Shown in pieces: positions 1-5,240 of a stretch of DNA of 6,766 nucleotides. This DNA is from Actinomycetota bacterium. GTDB lineage: Bacteria; Actinomycetota; Actinomycetes; S36-B12; UBA10799. The position numbers and the translations under genes are program-made. The DNA lies in contig JAUPKO010000111.1 of assembly GCA_030837395.1 (NCBI GenBank), forward strand, positions 1 to 6,766, read 5' to 3'. A model generated the notes under the pieces. That model searched no databases and was not told the origin of the DNA. It saw only the letters and a list, made by a program, of their open reading frames with translations. Numbering within the stretch: the stretch's first letter is position 1; every line of letters begins with the position of its first letter.

Positions 1-792
1 GGACCGGCGCAGGTGTCCTCCTGGCACATTGGCCGTGTGAAGCGCGGCCAGAACCTGGCCGCGGAGCAGGCGCGCCCGGCCCCGCTCAGCGGCCGTGACC
101 CCGATGCGACCAGTGGCGACAAACACCGGACGAGCGTGCTTGCGCTTCCACTCCGCCAGCCTCGTCGCGTCCATTGAGACGCCGGACAACAGCCATTCGA
201 GGACTGTCGCCAGACCGCCCCGGCCATTGGCGCGCCGTGGCGGCGCTACCGACGGCAGAGAGACGGGTCCGACCGGGGAGAGCAGCCACTGCAGCCGGAC
301 GATCTCGCCAGAACGAAGCGGTTGCAGGGTCGACAGCAACGCCGAACTGACGTGTACAGCCGCACCGTCGGCCAGAACGTGGTGGCTGCCGGAATGAGCG
401 AGCTGAACGGCCAGACGCGGCCGAGGCAGCGACAGGTTCAGGCGTGCCGTTCGGGCGGCCGGGATGGCTGCCCGCAAGGCCGACAGCACCACGGGCGCCT
501 GCGCCTCGGGGACGTGCAGGTAGTGCGCGATGCCGTCCCCCGTGGCAACGACCTCCAGGCCGAGGCCTCGGATGACGAACGGGCGGAGCCACCACGGGGC
601 CACCAGACCCCGGCAGCCGGACAAGAACAAGGCGACCTGCTCCGCACTCAGGCTCGGCGGGAAGGTGACGGCATACGTGACAAGGCCGTCTTGCCAGGTG
701 CCCTGGCTGCCCACGCGAACGGCCAGGCTCAAGCACGCAAGGCCGATGACGACGAGGATGGCATTGAACACCAGGAGGAAGAGATCATTCAC
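1..792 (-). CDS. TraG/VirD4-like conjugation ATPase, N-terminal part (cut at left edge)
   Basis: This reading frame is open for 264 codons and leaves the window, so only the N-terminus is visible. The GTG start is fixed by a near-perfect ribosome site, AAAGGAGG at 799-806, six bases away. Residues 2-25 form one hydrophobic membrane helix (LFLLVFNAILVVIGL). A soluble region follows with the pattern seen in actinobacterial conjugation ATPases: TFPPSLSAEQ near 43, a WW pair near 67, HYLHVPE near 90, LRAAIPAART near 106, and GRIGVTAAERGRARLL followed by AANVPGG-like residues near 230-260. In that family the Walker A and B motifs lie further downstream, so here they fall outside the window. The expected role is a membrane-anchored motor that couples or drives DNA through a transfer channel. 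Its start overlaps the stop of the preceding gene (GTGA). Codon use is less GC3-biased than in the genes upstream. The family call rests on remembered patterns; a VirB4-like or HerA/FtsK-like member is possible. Confidence 0.72.
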   Translation of the reverse strand, partial: MNDLFLLVFNAILVVIGLACLSLAVRVGSQGTWQDGLVTYAVTFPPSLSAEQVALFLSGCRGLVAPWWLRPFVIRGLGLEVVATGDGIAHYLHVPEAQAPVVLSALRAAIPAARTARLNLSLPRPRLAVQLAHSGSHHVLADGAAVHVSSALLSTLQPLRSGEIVRLQWLLSPVGPVSLPSVAPPRRANGRGGLATVLEWLLSGVSMDATRLAEWKRKHARPVFVATGRIGVTAAERGRARLLRGQVLAALHTANVPGGHLRRS

Positions 793-1022
793 TGTGCACC
801 TCCTTTCGATTTAGGTGTGCGGCGGCAGAATGATGGCCGTTCAACTTCGCCCGCCTCGATCTGACGGGCTAATTCAATGAGCGCCAAGACATACAGATCA
901 ACCTGGGGCTGCTGCCGCATGACACCCTTTACTCGCACCTGTCTTCCCATACCCATCACCCCTTCCAATGAGTTCCATTGCGCGCGGACGAACAGCAACA
1001 TCGCATGGGCTTGTTCATCCAA
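789..1022 (-). CDS. Small OB-fold-like protein, 5' end uncertain and possibly frameshifted
   Basis: A 77-residue frame from a TTG at 1022, ending in a TGA that overlaps the GTG of the conjugation ATPase. The core reads like the last strands of an OB-fold nucleic-acid-binding domain: a hydrophobic strand (AMLLFVRAQW), then MGRQVRVKGVMRQ, then VDLYVLALIELA, with a basic tail (RRTPKSKGGAQ). The frame stays open upstream to a TGA at 1050-1052 and there encodes DGVVLINLDE, which also fits the fold. That stretch has no ATG, GTG or TTG, and the TTG at 1022 has no clear ribosome site. Either translation begins at an unusual codon, or the gene has lost its 5' part through a frameshift near 1045 that would join it to the frame starting with GTG at 1147. 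A single-stranded DNA-binding or transfer-accessory role is only a guess. The overlap with the downstream ATPase supports expression of at least this segment. Confidence 0.5.
   Translation of the reverse strand: MDEQAHAMLLFVRAQWNSLEGVMGMGRQVRVKGVMRQQPQVDLYVLALIELARQIEAGEVERPSFCRRTPKSKGGAQ
799..806 (-). promoter_or_regulatory. Strong ribosome binding site of the conjugation ATPase
   Basis: AAAGGAGG on the minus strand lies six bases before the GTG at 792. It sits inside the last codons of the preceding small gene and decides the start of a gene that has no early ATG in its frame. Confidence 0.75.
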
Positions 1023-1054
1023 GTTGATGAGGACAACGCCGTCCGCGCCTCATA

Positions 1055-1081
1055 GTTATATGTTGTCGAAGAACAACAAAC
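1055..1081 (-). promoter_or_regulatory. AT-rich patch with inverted repeat and -10-like TATAAC
   Basis: An AT-rich island interrupts the GC-rich operon. It holds a perfect inverted repeat, TGTTGT-TCTTCG-ACAACA on the minus strand, followed directly by ATATAAC, whose TATAAC (1055-1060) resembles a -10 box. No convincing -35 lies 16-18 bases upstream. It could be an operator-controlled internal promoter for the OB-like gene and the conjugation ATPase, or the scar of a deletion or insertion. No experiment supports either. Confidence 0.3.
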
Positions 1082-1153
1082 ATCAGGCGAAATGCAGGCG
1101 CGCTTGCCGTGGGCCGAAAGAATTACCTGGACAAATGCACAGGCCACGGTCGT

Positions 1154-1888
1154 TCAACTGCGGACGCTCGGCACCTTCGGTTCAGCACTCTTCGACTGGG
1201 CGGGTGCGTCCTCCGTCGGGGCGGCCAGGGCGGCGCGCAGCCTCGCCGCCGACGCGGCCAACCCGGCCTCGGCGAGCAGTCGCCGCACGGTCGGTTCACC
1301 AGCCCCGGGCCGCTCGGCCCGAGCCTGGGCAACCAGCGCCCGGAGCGTCTCGTCGTCCGCCCGGCGATCTCGCCGCGACGATCCGAGCGACGAGGCTGAC
1401 GACGAGGGGCGCGACGACCCCACCGACGAGCCTGGCTCGTCCGACGAGGTCGAGGTCGTCGCGTCCCCGGACGTAGCGGCGAAGTGCCACAACAGCGACG
1501 CCGCCCCGAGCACCGCCACCGGCAAGCAGGACACCGCGGTCACGACCCACCACGGAGCCTCCGTCACGCCGGCCGCCGCTAGCAGGTGGTAGGTGATCTG
1601 CCCGGCCATCCCGACGGCGAGCGCCGCAGCAGCTGACACCCAGGCATACCGACGAGACCGCGCGGGCAGGGGACACGGCTCCGTTGCCACGGCCAGGGCG
1701 TACACCGCGTAGGCCTCCACCCCGATCGGCAGCGTGATAGCCGTGTTGATGACGAGGCCGTCCCAGATCCCCGGCAGCGGATGCACCAGGCCGAAGCCCG
1801 TCAGCGAGCCCAAGCCCACCCAGCCCGACCAGGTCGCCGTCCCGGCCGACCCACCGATGACCACGAGCGGCCAGCGTCGCCGCCTCAC
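1154..1888 (-). CDS. DUF2637-type membrane protein with DNA-binding-like C-terminal tail
   Basis: A 244-residue protein in two halves. The N-terminal half has about four hydrophobic helices with the hallmarks of the DUF2637 family of actinobacterial mobile elements: ITLPIGVEAYAVYAL, then RRYAW, GMAGQITYHLL, EAPWWVVT and LPVAVLGAASLLWH. A Ser/Asp-rich linker follows, then ADDETLRALVAQARAE and PTVRRLLAEAGLA-SAARLRAAL, a pattern resembling a helix-turn-helix of plasmid regulatory or replication proteins. DUF2637 proteins have no settled biochemical role but recur beside conjugation and maintenance genes of Streptomyces elements (spd-like loci). The GTG at 1888 was chosen because it overlaps the stop of the 39-aa gene (GTGA), the rule in this operon. 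An ATG at 1915 would add nine residues (MEHGRLGRR) and has no better ribosome site. The next gene begins after an AT-rich break. Confidence 0.8.
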   Translation of the reverse strand: MRRRRWPLVVIGGSAGTATWSGWVGLGSLTGFGLVHPLPGIWDGLVINTAITLPIGVEAYAVYALAVATEPCPLPARSRRYAWVSAAAALAVGMAGQITYHLLAAAGVTEAPWWVVTAVSCLPVAVLGAASLLWHFAATSGDATTSTSSDEPGSSVGSSRPSSSASSLGSSRRDRRADDETLRALVAQARAERPGAGEPTVRRLLAEAGLAASAARLRAALAAPTEDAPAQSKSAEPKVPSVRS

Positions 1889-2004
1889 CCGTCGTCCCAA
1901 TCGTCCGTGTTCCATGCGCCGCAGTCCGGACAGCGCATCGAGCCGTCGGGGCCGCCGGTGTCCTCGGCGTTCTCGTGGCGACAGGTCCTCGGGTCGCGGT
2001 CCAC
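1885..2004 (-). CDS. 39-aa zinc-knuckle-like small protein
   Basis: A very short gene with a GTG start and a GAGG ribosome site five bases upstream (2010-2013), which overlaps the stop codon of the methyltransferase gene. The product has TCRHE near residue 8 and MRCPDCGAWN near residue 25. The C-x-x-C, with the earlier Cys and His, can make a four-ligand zinc site. The end is acidic and Trp-containing (DDWDDG). About 35 of its 39 codons end in G or C, as expected for a real gene in this genome. It begins two bases after the methyltransferase stop and its TGA overlaps the GTG chosen for the DUF2637 gene, so it sits exactly between its neighbours. I recognise no named family. A nucleic-acid-binding or protein-bridging role is possible. 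The tight spacing, base composition and conserved-looking cysteines are the evidence for translation. Confidence 0.72.
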   Translation of the reverse strand: MDRDPRTCRHENAEDTGGPDGSMRCPDCGAWNTDDWDDG

Positions 2005-2006
2005 CG

Positions 2007-2552
2007 CTACCTCACCGCCCGAGGCCCGGAGCTACCCGGCAGATCGACGTCGCACTCCACCTGGTTGCCCCACGAGTCCCATCCGGGCTGCTTCCGCCGG
2101 GCGAACAGCTCGAGGTACGGCCCCGGCGAGCACCGTTCGATGATCGCGTACTGCTCCTCCGGCTTGTGGCTGTGATCTTGCAGCGGCGCGTACGTCCACG
2201 TGCCCTGCCCCTTGAACTGCACCGGTGCCTTACCGCGGACCCCGAGCAGCAGGTGCTCGGTCTGGTTGCGCAAGTAGTTGCCCAGCCCGAACCGCGGCTT
2301 AATCCACGTCAGGCACGAGCGGTACGAGAAGCCCCAGGTCTCCATGACGGAGATCTGCTCGAAGATGTCGGCGTTCGTCACCCACAACCACAGGTGCGCG
2401 TCGTCCTCCGCCAGCTCGCCCACTGGCAACTCGCAGATCGCGCGCGTCGTCATGAGCGGGTAGTGCCGGATCGCCCCGTAGTGGCCCTGCTGGTTCTTCG
2501 TGCCCCACGGCGGGTCCGCCAAGATCGTTCGGTACCTCCGCTGCCCGATCAA
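2007..2552 (-). CDS. MT-A70 family N6-adenine methyltransferase
   Basis: A 181-residue enzyme of the MT-A70 family, which transfers a methyl group from S-adenosylmethionine to the N6 of adenine. The catalytic DPPW motif is at residues 13-16 (RTILADPPWGT). Next come PVGELAEDDAHLWLWVTN near 43-60, WGFSYRSCLTWIKP near 73-86, GNYLRNQTEHLLLGVRG near 91-107 (the cofactor-side Asn/Arg/Glu region), and SPGPYLELFARR with GWDSWGN near 142-163. The domain is complete and close to the minimal length of phage and plasmid members. The TTG start overlaps the stop of the 55-aa membrane gene (TTGA), with AGGGG about eight bases upstream. A longer frame reaching back to 2738 adds a low-complexity Arg/Ala-rich segment that is only the alternative frame of that upstream gene. 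On a mobile element it probably methylates DNA, perhaps against host restriction; an RNA substrate cannot be excluded. No partner nuclease is visible. Confidence 0.88.
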   Translation of the reverse strand: MIGQRRYRTILADPPWGTKNQQGHYGAIRHYPLMTTRAICELPVGELAEDDAHLWLWVTNADIFEQISVMETWGFSYRSCLTWIKPRFGLGNYLRNQTEHLLLGVRGKAPVQFKGQGTWTYAPLQDHSHKPEEQYAIIERCSPGPYLELFARRKQPGWDSWGNQVECDVDLPGSSGPRAVR

Positions 2553-2716
2553 AGCTTCGGCCCCTTGCCGAGCAGCACCCGCAAGACCACGACGAGCGCG
2601 AGCAGCCCGCACGCGATGGGCATGGCCAATCCGAGCCACTTCCCGGCGATCGGTAGCAGGAGCCACGCCACGATCAGGACGACGAGCAGCCTCAGGAGAG
2701 CGTCGAGCCCCTTCAC
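2549..2716 (-). CDS. 55-aa two-helix membrane protein
   Basis: A short GTG-started gene whose product is almost entirely hydrophobic. The first helix is about residues 7-26 (LLRLLVVLIVAWLLLPIAG) and the second about 29-49 (LGLAMPIACGLLALVVVLRV), with basic residues at the beginning and end (VKG, GKGPK). About 51 of 55 codons end in G or C, so the frame is clearly coding. The start overlaps the stop of the preceding 83-aa gene (GTGA), and its stop overlaps the methyltransferase TTG (TTGA), making it a coupled link in the operon. I do not recognise a family. Small membrane proteins of this type (spd-like) are common next to transfer genes of Streptomyces plasmids, where they influence spread within the mycelium. 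Applying that role here is an inference from context. Confidence 0.75.
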   Translation of the reverse strand: MKGLDALLRLLVVLIVAWLLLPIAGKWLGLAMPIACGLLALVVVLRVLLGKGPKL

Positions 2717-2964
2717 CGGCCGCCTCGCCGCAGCTCACGCAGGCGACGATCGGCGTCGCCCTCGATCTCGTGCAGTCGGCGCAGCGTCTCCTCGTACTCC
2801 ATGGACTCGACGTAGTCCCGCGCGTCCACCATGCTCATCGAGGTATCGCTCTGCGCCCGGCGTCGCCGCGGGCCCTGGTCAGACCAGAACCCGGCAACCG
2901 TCAACTGCACCAGCACGGTGCCGAGCACGACCAGCGCCCACACCACGAACTCGGCGGCCGTCAC
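2713..2964 (-). CDS. 83-aa single-pass membrane protein with charged helical tail
   Basis: The product has one membrane helix at about residues 5-25 (FVVWALVVLGTVLVQLTVAGF), a basic stretch (PRRRRAQ) just after it that would favour a cytoplasmic tail, then a charged, probably coiled-coil tail (YVESMEYEETLRRLHEIEGD). The start was set at the GTG at 2964, which overlaps the TGA of a 14-codon frame just upstream (GTGA) and has GGTGG five bases away. A GTG at 2973 would add three residues without a ribosome site. The stop overlaps the GTG of the next membrane gene. No family is recognised. Two successive small membrane genes upstream of DUF2637 and ATPase genes fit a transfer region. Confidence 0.72.
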   Translation of the reverse strand: MTAAEFVVWALVVLGTVLVQLTVAGFWSDQGPRRRRAQSDTSMSMVDARDYVESMEYEETLRRLHEIEGDADRRLRELRRGGR

Positions 2965-3005
2965 TGCCGCCACCCGAGCATCGTCACCATCGACGTGATC
3001 GCCAT
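2961..3005 (-). CDS. Possible 14-aa peptide bridging two genes
   Basis: A 15-codon frame, MAITSMVTMLGWRQ, starts with ATG two bases after the stop of the 121-aa gene. It has GAGGGAG about eight bases upstream (3014-3020), and its TGA overlaps the GTG of the 83-aa gene. The fit between neighbours matches the other junctions here, so ribosomes ending the upstream gene could run through it and couple expression downstream. The peptide may have no function beyond coupling. It is too short for codon statistics to prove it is translated. Confidence 0.4.
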   Translation of the reverse strand: MAITSMVTMLGWRQ

Positions 3006-3007
3006 GC

Positions 3008-3373
3008 TCACCGCTCCCTCGTCATGTACCGCGCGATGTGCTGGGCGGCGGCCAGCGCGTACACCGTCTCGATCTCCCGGCAGCCGTACTCCAGGTTCGG
3101 GTTGTGCCGGGTCGTCTCCTCGATCCGTCGGCTGATCCGCTGCAACCCCTCGATGGCGTGGTGAGCCAGCCGCTCACCGTTGGCCATCACCTGGTAGGCG
3201 ACATGGGCCTCTTCGCGCTCGGTGGCGTCGACCACGGCCCGGGTCACCGAGCGGTCGGCCTCGATGCGGTCCAGTTGCTGCCGCGTCCGCCAGTGGAGCT
3301 CCTGACCGTGGGCGTCGTAGCGGCCAAGGCCCACTCCCGAACCCGCCCGGTAGCCCTCCACATCCCGGCTCAT
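3008..3373 (-). CDS. 121-aa helical protein of unknown function
   Basis: A soluble, mostly alpha-helical protein. It opens with MSRDVEGYRAGSGVGLGRYD, then has long charged helices (HWRTRQQLDRIEADRSVTR, IEGLQRISRRIEETT) and ends with PNLEYGCREIETVYALAAAQ and a basic tail (MTRER). The ATG at 3373 overlaps the stop of the zinc-ribbon gene (ATGA). A reading from 3499 would add 42 Arg-rich residues that are only the shadow of that upstream gene. No membrane segment, zinc site or catalytic motif is visible. Heptad-like charged helices suggest oligomerisation or DNA association. Helical proteins of this size often occupy this place in actinobacterial element operons, but I cannot name the family. 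Confidence 0.7.
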   Translation of the reverse strand: MSRDVEGYRAGSGVGLGRYDAHGQELHWRTRQQLDRIEADRSVTRAVVDATEREEAHVAYQVMANGERLAHHAIEGLQRISRRIEETTRHNPNLEYGCREIETVYALAAAQHIARYMTRER

Positions 3374-3540
3374 GAGTTGCCCCCACTCCGAATATCCTGC
3401 TCGACTCGGCACCTCGGGCACAGCACCTTGGGTGCCCACACGCCTTGGCTTCCGCCGCAGCGGCTGCAGCACAATCCGCGCTCGGCCGCCCGCCGCCATT
3501 CCCGCATCCGCATGCGGCGCGGCCGCTGATCCTTAGTCAT
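3370..3540 (-). CDS. 56-aa zinc-ribbon protein, first gene of the leftward operon
   Basis: A small basic protein: MTKDQRPRRMRMREWRRAAE, then GLCCSRCGG near residue 22 and VLCPRCRVEQ near residue 39. The two C-x-x-C pairs, about 12 residues apart, are a typical zinc ribbon, and the Arg-rich start suggests nucleic-acid contact. The ATG has a strong GAGGAGG ribosome site eight bases upstream (3549-3555). Its stop overlaps the ATG of the 121-aa gene (ATGA). It is the first clear gene after the divergent intergenic region, so the operon promoter should lie upstream of 3540. Being first and basic, it could be a regulator of the element, but no helix-turn-helix is seen. No named family is assigned. 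Confidence 0.75.
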   Translation of the reverse strand: MTKDQRPRRMRMREWRRAAERGLCCSRCGGSQGVWAPKVLCPRCRVEQDIRSGGNS

Positions 3541-3714
3541 TCTTCCGACCTCCTCGCTTGTGTTGTCTTGGCGAGGGCCATCATGTGCAGATAGACAGCG
3601 AGGAAGACCGTCGGTAAACGACGGATTGCGACGGCGAGCGAGGTTATTCGAGGAGTCTGGCTGGAGCCGGACGCACGAGCCCCGGGCTGTAGACTGGGCG
3701 ACTGTGAGTCAGTC
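3541..3714 (+). promoter_or_regulatory. Divergent intergenic region with promoters for both directions
   Basis: The leftward operon and the rightward 353-aa gene diverge from this 174-bp gap. For the rightward gene, TAGACT (3690-3695) fits the actinobacterial -10 pattern TAnnnT, although no clear -35 is seen. For the leftward operon, TTTACC followed 17 bases later by TCTATC is a weak candidate. A dyad at 3608-3624 lies between them. Promoter positions are inferred only. Confidence 0.35.
3608..3624. promoter_or_regulatory. Perfect dyad CCGTCG-GTAAA-CGACGG, possible operator
   Basis: A six-base inverted repeat with a five-base spacer lies near the middle of the divergent intergenic region and overlaps the weak leftward -35 candidate (TTTACC on the minus strand). 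Its place suits a repressor site controlling one or both directions. There is no T-run, so it is unlikely to be a terminator. Confidence 0.3.
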
Positions 3715-4776
3715 ATGAAGCGCTTCGGGGTCCCAAACGAGGCCCGCCCCTTCGTCGCAGATCTGCGGGCCATTGGGCGTACCGGGATTCACACCTACCC
3801 GGCACTGACAGATTCTTGCCTGCTCGAGCTCCCAGTCGTCACTGGCTTCGCCTCGCCGCAGGCCCCAGTCGCTGAGCGTGCACGAATCTTTATCGACGCG
3901 CTTGAACGCGCAATTGAAACGAGGTTGCGCGGCAAAGATCAGCTAACCGCGCGCATGTTCTTCGGCTACGGCGAACATGCTGGGGTCTCCAGCCGGGACC
4001 GCTACTACGCCATTGCCAAGCTCCACGGAAAACCAGGCTGGAACGGCTTTCGCCAGGAGCCGCTGGACCGCCACCTCGTCGCAGTCTTCCTTGCCCTTCA
4101 CGCACTCGGTGAGGAGAGCTCAGGCTTCGCCACGGCGGTACCCGCGCCCGCCGCCGCCAGCCGCTCCCGTCCGCTGGTGGCCGGCGGCGACTATGTGTTG
4201 GTTTCGCGTGAGGTCACCTATAACTTCCCCCAGCAGGATGGAGCCGTGCGCGAGATTCTCGATGCTCGCGTTGTTGAGGCGACCGCCGACAACGTCACCC
4301 GGTGGCGGCAGACCAAGTACTACCGGGGCACCAGCAAGCTGGCCCAGCCCGAGTTTACGCTGTTCGGCCCCGGTGATCTGTCCATCCTTCGCGAGTCACC
4401 TGAGCGCCGTGACGTCCCGGCGCGCGGGCATCTCCTGCAGGTGCAGTTCCACCGCCCCCTTCAGCGCGGAGAGCAGGCCGAGTTCACCATCGTCATGCGG
4501 CAGGCCGTTCACTACTCGGACCTCGTCAAGGCCGACCACCACGACGGCTGGCGCATAGAGCCCATCATCCCGACGGCCGCCTTCCGAGTAGGTGTGCGGT
4601 TTCCGCCGGACTGCCGGCCCCGGGTGGTCTGGCACTACGAAGACCTGCCGTCCGTGCTCGCACCCGGTGTCCCGACCGAGGCCAACACACTCAACCTCGA
4701 CGAGACGGGGTACGCCGGCTACGAGTGGTCCGACCTGCTCGTCGGTTACGCCTACGGGCTCGAGTGGGAGTGGTAG
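3715..4776 (+). CDS. 353-aa two-domain actinobacterial protein of unknown function
   Basis: Residues 1-135 form an alpha-helical domain: FVADLRAIGRTGIHTYPAL near 13, then LTARMFFGYG near 77, RDRYYAIAKLHG near 94 and GFRQEPLDRHLVAVFLALHAL near 111. This spacing (YPAL, G-x-R, FR-x-E, LL helix) recurs as an N-terminal module in many actinobacterial proteins, some linked to signalling or conflict. A Pro/Ala linker (about 141-153) leads to a beta-rich domain, 158-353, with YVLVSREVTYNF, VQFHRPLQRGEQAEFTI near 243, FRVGVRFPP near 290, PRVVWHYEDLP near 302 and the closing GYAYGLEWEW. The aromatic end and PL-x-x-GE element recur in the same group of proteins. No catalytic residues, membrane helices or signal peptide are seen. 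The ATG has no clear ribosome site; a five-codon GTG frame overlaps it (ATGA). A cytoplasmic sensor role is possible but unproven. Domain comparisons are from memory. Confidence 0.78.
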   Translation: MKRFGVPNEARPFVADLRAIGRTGIHTYPALTDSCLLELPVVTGFASPQAPVAERARIFIDALERAIETRLRGKDQLTARMFFGYGEHAGVSSRDRYYAIAKLHGKPGWNGFRQEPLDRHLVAVFLALHALGEESSGFATAVPAPAAASRSRPLVAGGDYVLVSREVTYNFPQQDGAVREILDARVVEATADNVTRWRQTKYYRGTSKLAQPEFTLFGPGDLSILRESPERRDVPARGHLLQVQFHRPLQRGEQAEFTIVMRQAVHYSDLVKADHHDGWRIEPIIPTAAFRVGVRFPPDCRPRVVWHYEDLPSVLAPGVPTEANTLNLDETGYAGYEWSDLLVGYAYGLEWEW

Positions 4777-4815
4777 CGTGATGATCGTCGACGACGAGTC
4801 ACCGGAGGTAGCCCC

Positions 4816-4959
4816 ATGCATGCGGCTCTCGCCTTGGACACGCTCCTGCGTCACTCCCACCGGTACGAGGACGGACGGGACCCCGACGAGGACATCGATC
4901 TCGATGACGGTGGCAAGGAAGACGACCGCGACGAGCACAAGCGTCCGCCGGGCCGCTGA
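4816..4959 (+). CDS. 47-aa Asp-rich acidic protein
   Basis: An ATG with GGAGG seven bases upstream (4804-4808) opens 47 codons. After a short helical start (MHAALALDTLLRHSHRYEDG) the chain is very acidic (RDPDEDIDLDDGGKEDDRDE) and ends in a basic tail (HKRPPGR). Around 80% of its codons end in G or C, supporting real coding. It lies 39 bases behind the 353-aa gene in the same reading frame, so the two are probably co-transcribed. No family is recognised. An acidic chain of this size could mimic DNA, bind metal or cations, or act as a small partner of the protein before it. None of these is shown. It could also be a detached former C-terminus of the upstream gene, although the ribosome site argues for separate translation. 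Confidence 0.6.
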   Translation: MHAALALDTLLRHSHRYEDGRDPDEDIDLDDGGKEDDRDEHKRPPGR

Positions 4960-5127
4960 TCCACGCCTGACCTATCCCACGGGCTGGAGGGAATGAGCGC
5001 TGTCCGGAGGCCCTTCGTTGCCTCCGATGGTTCCCCGGTTCAGCCAGCTGCTTGTTGCGGAACGAGATGAAGGCCAGCGCGAGTGACCGATCGGCCATTT
5101 CATGCGACAAGCTCGCCAAGATTTAGA

Positions 5128-5194
5128 GCGAGATGGGATTCCAGGTCCCGGGGCCTCGGGCGCCCGTCGAAGAGTTCAAGCCGAATCCACTCGC
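5128..5194 (+). other. Long imperfect hairpin
   Basis: GCGAG (5128-5132) pairs with CTCGC (5190-5194), and GGATTC (5136-5141) pairs with GAATCC (5183-5188). They are separated by a small internal loop and enclose about 41 bases that are GC-rich and can fold further. It resembles a structured RNA or a cruciform site. It is not a tRNA, since no valid D- or T-arm is present. Confidence 0.3.
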
Positions 5195-5240
5195 GGAGTC
5201 ATCGAAGCGATCTTTCGATTTGGCACAATCCGCATCAATT

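Noticed and set aside
86..736. 216-codon minus-strand frame
   Set aside because: It is Arg/Gly/Pro-rich shadow coding; the true frame in the same strand is the GTG-started conjugation ATPase with a membrane helix and a strong ribosome site.
2553..2738. 62-residue N-terminal extension of the methyltransferase
   Set aside because: The extension is the out-of-frame reading of the 55-aa membrane gene; the TTG at 2552 fits the TTGA overlap and begins just before the conserved domain.
1734..3164. 476-codon plus-strand frame
   Set aside because: It runs antisense to the whole methyltransferase/DUF2637 gene run, has low-complexity Arg/Pro/Ser content and no recognisable domain. Long antisense frames are common in high-GC DNA.
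3374..3499. 42-residue N-terminal extension of the 121-aa protein
   Set aside because: It overlaps the clearly coding zinc-ribbon gene in another frame; the ATG at 3373 overlaps that gene's stop.
3537..3773. 78-codon minus-strand frame across the divergent region
   Set aside because: Its stop overlaps the zinc-ribbon ATG (ATGA), but it runs antisense into the 353-aa gene, crosses the dyad and has weak codon bias. A short leader from 3585 cannot be excluded.
4396..4938. 180-codon minus-strand frame
   Set aside because: It is antisense to the 353-aa and acidic genes, whose domain content and ribosome sites support the plus strand.
5128..5194. tRNA or tRNA-derived attachment site
   Set aside because: A GTTCAAGCC-like sequence and pairing ends are present, but the T-stem does not pair and there is no D-arm or anticodon arm.
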